Shown here: one piece after another, positions 62,397-64,000 of the stretch
Layout of the letters: each line of letters begins with the position of its first letter
How positions within the stretch are numbered: position 1 is the stretch's first letter
Source: Massilia sp. NR 4-1
GTDB taxonomy: Bacteria > Pseudomonadota > Gammaproteobacteria > Burkholderiales > Burkholderiaceae_D
Assembly: GCF_001191005.1 (NCBI RefSeq)
Contig: NZ_CP012201.1
Span: 1,116,001 to 1,180,000, forward strand
DNA length: 64,000 bases
Direction: 5' to 3'
Notes under the pieces: generated by a model
The model's input: the letters and a program-made list of their open reading frames with translations, nothing else
What the model was told of the DNA's origin: nothing
The model's database searches: none
Translations under genes and position numbers: made by a program

Positions 62397-62792
62397 ATGT
62401 CCGGACAATACCAAAGCTGTATCGCGGCCTGCATCGAGTGTGCGCAAGCCTGCGACATCTGCGCCAGCGCCTGTTTGAAGGAAGACGATGTGACGCCGCT
62501 GGCTGGCTGCATCGCGCTCGACACCGATTGCGCCCAGCTATGCCGTCTGGCGGCAGGGGCGATGGAGAGGGGCAGCCCTGCGGCTCTGGCGGTCTGCAAG
62601 GCCTGCGCTGAAGTCTGCGATTTATGCGCCGCTGAATGCTACCGGCACACGATGTGGCATTGCGAGGAATGTGCGGCTGCTTGCCTGCGCTGCATGGCGC
62701 AGTGCAGCCGCATGGTGGAGCTGGATGGCCGGGCCGAAAGCCAAGGCCAGCGCGGCCCGCGCGGCGGCAGGGCCGCCACGGCGCGCCACTAG
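62397..62792 (+). CDS. Four-helix-bundle cysteine-rich copper-binding protein (DUF326/Csp-like)
   Basis: 131 residues from the ATG at 62397 with GGAGGAG upstream. 17 cysteines in CxxxC/CxxC steps (SCIAACIECAQACDICASAC, LDTDCAQLCRLAAG, VCKACAEVCDLCAAECYRH, HCEECAAACLRCMAQCSRM) line the inside of a four-helix bundle. This is the Csp1/Csp3 copper-storage and YfcC/DUF326 family, which store many Cu(I) ions in the cytosol or export-side. No twin-Arg or Sec signal, so cytosolic storage. A Gly/Arg-rich tail follows the bundle. No copper-regulator site was recognised upstream. Confidence 0.88.
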   Translation: MSGQYQSCIAACIECAQACDICASACLKEDDVTPLAGCIALDTDCAQLCRLAAGAMERGSPAALAVCKACAEVCDLCAAECYRHTMWHCEECAAACLRCMAQCSRMVELDGRAESQGQRGPRGGRAATARH

Positions 62793-62800
62793 GCCAGGCA

Positions 62801-63235
62801 TCAGGCGCGGAAGACCAGTACCGGAATATTGGTATGGGTCAGCACCTTATGGGTTTCGCTGCCCAGCAGCAGGCCCTTGATGCCGCGATGGCCGTGCGAC
62901 GCCATGGCGATCATGTCGCATTTGAGTTCGCCGGCCACCGACACGATGGCGGCATAGGGCTGGTCCGAGCGGCGCAGCACCGTGTCGCAAGGCACGCCGA
63001 TGCGTGCCGCCGCTTCGGCGATGCGGCCGACGATCTGGCTGGCGCGGCTGGTGCTGTCCGGCACTTCGGGGGCGCCGTCCAGGGTTTCAGGCAAATAGGT
63101 CAGGGCGTGAAAATCCGGCAGCACATGCATGCCGGTGACGCGGGCGCCAGTCTCTTTGGCGAATTGCAGGGCGCTGCGGATGGCGGCTTCCGATGCGAGC
63201 GAACCGTCACTTGGTACGAGAATATGTTTGAACAT
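62801..63235 (-). CDS. Universal stress protein (UspA family)
   Basis: 144 residues from the ATG at 63235 (MFKHILVPSDGSLASEAAIRSALQFAKE; AGGAGTT upstream). The ATP-binding end DMIAMASHGHRGIKGLLLGSETHKVLTHTNIPVLVFR carries the G-xx-G-x(9)-GS motif of ATP-binding Usp proteins. A perfect FNR/Anr box about 103 bases upstream implies oxygen-limited induction. A 7-bp hairpin (63262-63280) lies just at or after the probable transcription start. Confidence 0.92.
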   Translation of the reverse strand: MFKHILVPSDGSLASEAAIRSALQFAKETGARVTGMHVLPDFHALTYLPETLDGAPEVPDSTSRASQIVGRIAEAAARIGVPCDTVLRRSDQPYAAIVSVAGELKCDMIAMASHGHRGIKGLLLGSETHKVLTHTNIPVLVFRA

Positions 63236-63261
63236 GAGCGAACTCCTGCGAATGAATCGAT

Positions 63262-63280
63262 GCCGTGCGTTTGGCACGGC
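63262..63280 (-). other. Hairpin in the uspA leader
   Basis: GCCGTGC and GCACGGC arms surround a 5-base loop, about 30 bases before the uspA start codon. With a -10 box TACAAT at 63288-63283 (minus strand) it would form right at the 5' end of the mRNA, where it could protect the message. Confidence 0.35.
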
Positions 63281-63331
63281 GGATTGTACGACTTATAAGC
63301 AGGAGTTTCGCTGCCGTCCAGGCAAAAATCA

Positions 63332-63345
63332 TTGATCCAGATCAA
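63332..63345. promoter_or_regulatory. FNR/Anr box upstream of uspA
   Basis: TTGAT-CCAG-ATCAA is a perfect match to the FNR consensus TTGATnnnnATCAA. The centre lies ~62 bases from a transcription start inferred from TACAAT at 63288-63283, i.e. the class I -61.5 position. The box sits between uspA and the convergently placed patatin gene end (63361), so it can only serve uspA. Confidence 0.85.
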
Positions 63346-63360
63346 ATTTTTAGGAAGCCT

Positions 63361-64000
63361 TCAGGCGCGCCGCTTGCCCGCTTCGCCGGTCTTGACGCCC
63401 GGTGCTGAAGGTTTAGGCGGCACCGGCGGTTTGGGCGGCTCTTCGCCATGCAGCGGCAGCACATTGGCGGGGGCTTCGGCCTCGCCCTGTTTCAGCAGCA
63501 GGTGCGCCAGATAGCCGATGCGGTGGCTGGGGCTGCCGGGCAGGCGGCTGGCCGATTTCAGCGCCGCTTCCTTCAGCGCCGCCATGCCGATCTGATAACC
63601 GAGCGCGCGGTAGCTCTCGAACTGGTCCTCGTCGAACCACTGGTCGGCGGTGGACTGGTGCGGGAAGTCGGCGTGGGTTTTGCGGTAGTTGAGCAGGTCG
63701 GCGTTCTCGCTGCCGGTCATGGTCGGCTTAATGTAGAGCAGGACGCCGTTTTCGCACACGCCGTCCGCCTTGGCGTAATTGATTTCGCCGGTGACGAAGG
63801 CGGCACCCACCGGCGTCGGTCCGCTCATGGTCTCGATATGGCTGGCGTTCAGGCGGATCGGCACATGCATATCGGTGAAGCATTTGCGGATGGCGTTGCC
63901 CAGGTCATCGAAAGTGAATTTGTGGTCGGCGCTGGCATCGACCACCACGATCAGGCGGCAGCGCCGCCGCACCAGCTCATACAGGCCCAGATTCTCGAAA
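63361..64000 (-). CDS. Patatin-like phospholipase, C-terminal part (runs off right edge)
   Basis: The frame is open to the window edge, so the N-terminal catalytic part is missing. Visible: FENLGLYELVRRRCRLIVVVDASADHKFTFDDLGNAIRKCF, PIRLNASHIE, FVTGEINYAKADGVCENGVLLYIKPTMTGSENADLLNYRKTHADFPHQSTADQWFDEDQFESYRALGYQIG. This end (D after the FENLGLYE block, DQWFDEDQFESYRALG) is standard for the large bacterial patatin-like proteins. A Pro/Lys-rich tail (EEPPKPPVPPKPSAPG) closes the protein. Lipid acyl hydrolase by family; substrate unknown. Confidence 0.85.
   Translation of the reverse strand, partial: FENLGLYELVRRRCRLIVVVDASADHKFTFDDLGNAIRKCFTDMHVPIRLNASHIETMSGPTPVGAAFVTGEINYAKADGVCENGVLLYIKPTMTGSENADLLNYRKTHADFPHQSTADQWFDEDQFESYRALGYQIGMAALKEAALKSASRLPGSPSHRIGYLAHLLLKQGEAEAPANVLPLHGEEPPKPPVPPKPSAPGVKTGEAGKRRA

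Overview
The window looks like a chromosomal segment of a GC-rich betaproteobacterium, most likely the Oxalobacteraceae (Massilia/Duganella/Janthinobacterium group). That is inferred from overall base and codon composition, an NsrR-Hmp pair, a lutACB-lldP lactate locus with LldR, a PEP-CTERM protein, many c-di-GMP proteins and Sec-exported Rhs proteins. No rRNA, tRNA, CRISPR array, integrase or transposase was seen.

Layout. 1-819: 5' part of a fatty acyl-CoA reductase running off the left edge. 1123-7336: an esterase lipoprotein, an OmpR-type two-component system, divergent nsrR and the flavohaemoglobin gene hmp with a clear NsrR operator, and a di-haem cytochrome c peroxidase. 7337-28966: a ~21 kb region with two tandem copies of a three-gene cassette. 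Each copy has (A) an exported protein with one YD motif, two IPT/TIG domains and an array of PPC-like beta domains; (B) a ~1870-residue exported Rhs protein with a conserved body and an unrelated C-terminal tip; (C) a small gene overlapping the Rhs stop codon by one base. A scrap of the peroxidase 5' end lies between the copies and marks how the duplication arose. This is the most novel-looking feature of the window: a Sec-exported, non-T6SS Rhs toxin/immunity-like locus with a dedicated repeat-protein partner.

28986-38000: a periplasmic binding protein with a TonB receptor, a convergent second TonB receptor behind a very strong shared terminator, and an operon of a ThDP-dependent enzyme with two different citrate-synthase-fold proteins. 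38225-49207: a decayed acetyltransferase end, an HD-GYP phosphodiesterase, a low-GC AAA ATPase/HNH nuclease pair resembling a Septu (PtuAB) phage-defence system, then a 1512-residue HisKA/REC/Hpt/REC/GGDEF/EAL phosphorelay protein with two paralogous binding proteins that probably feed it. The defence pair therefore sits inside a c-di-GMP gene group.

49398-54077: a class V aminotransferase with divergent LysR regulator, then a lower-GC stretch of small proteins (NTF2-like, DUF6882-like, a secreted unknown, a PEP-CTERM protein). 54238-59960: lldR and lutA-lutC-lutB-lldP for L-lactate oxidation, with two identical LldR-type boxes on either side of lldR. 60003-64000: an LprI-like protein, an MFS transporter, a GNAT acetyltransferase, a Cys-rich four-helix copper protein, a universal stress protein preceded by a perfect FNR/Anr box, and the 3' end of a patatin-like phospholipase gene cut by the right edge.

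Domain names are assigned by reading motifs, not by database search; residue boundaries are approximate.
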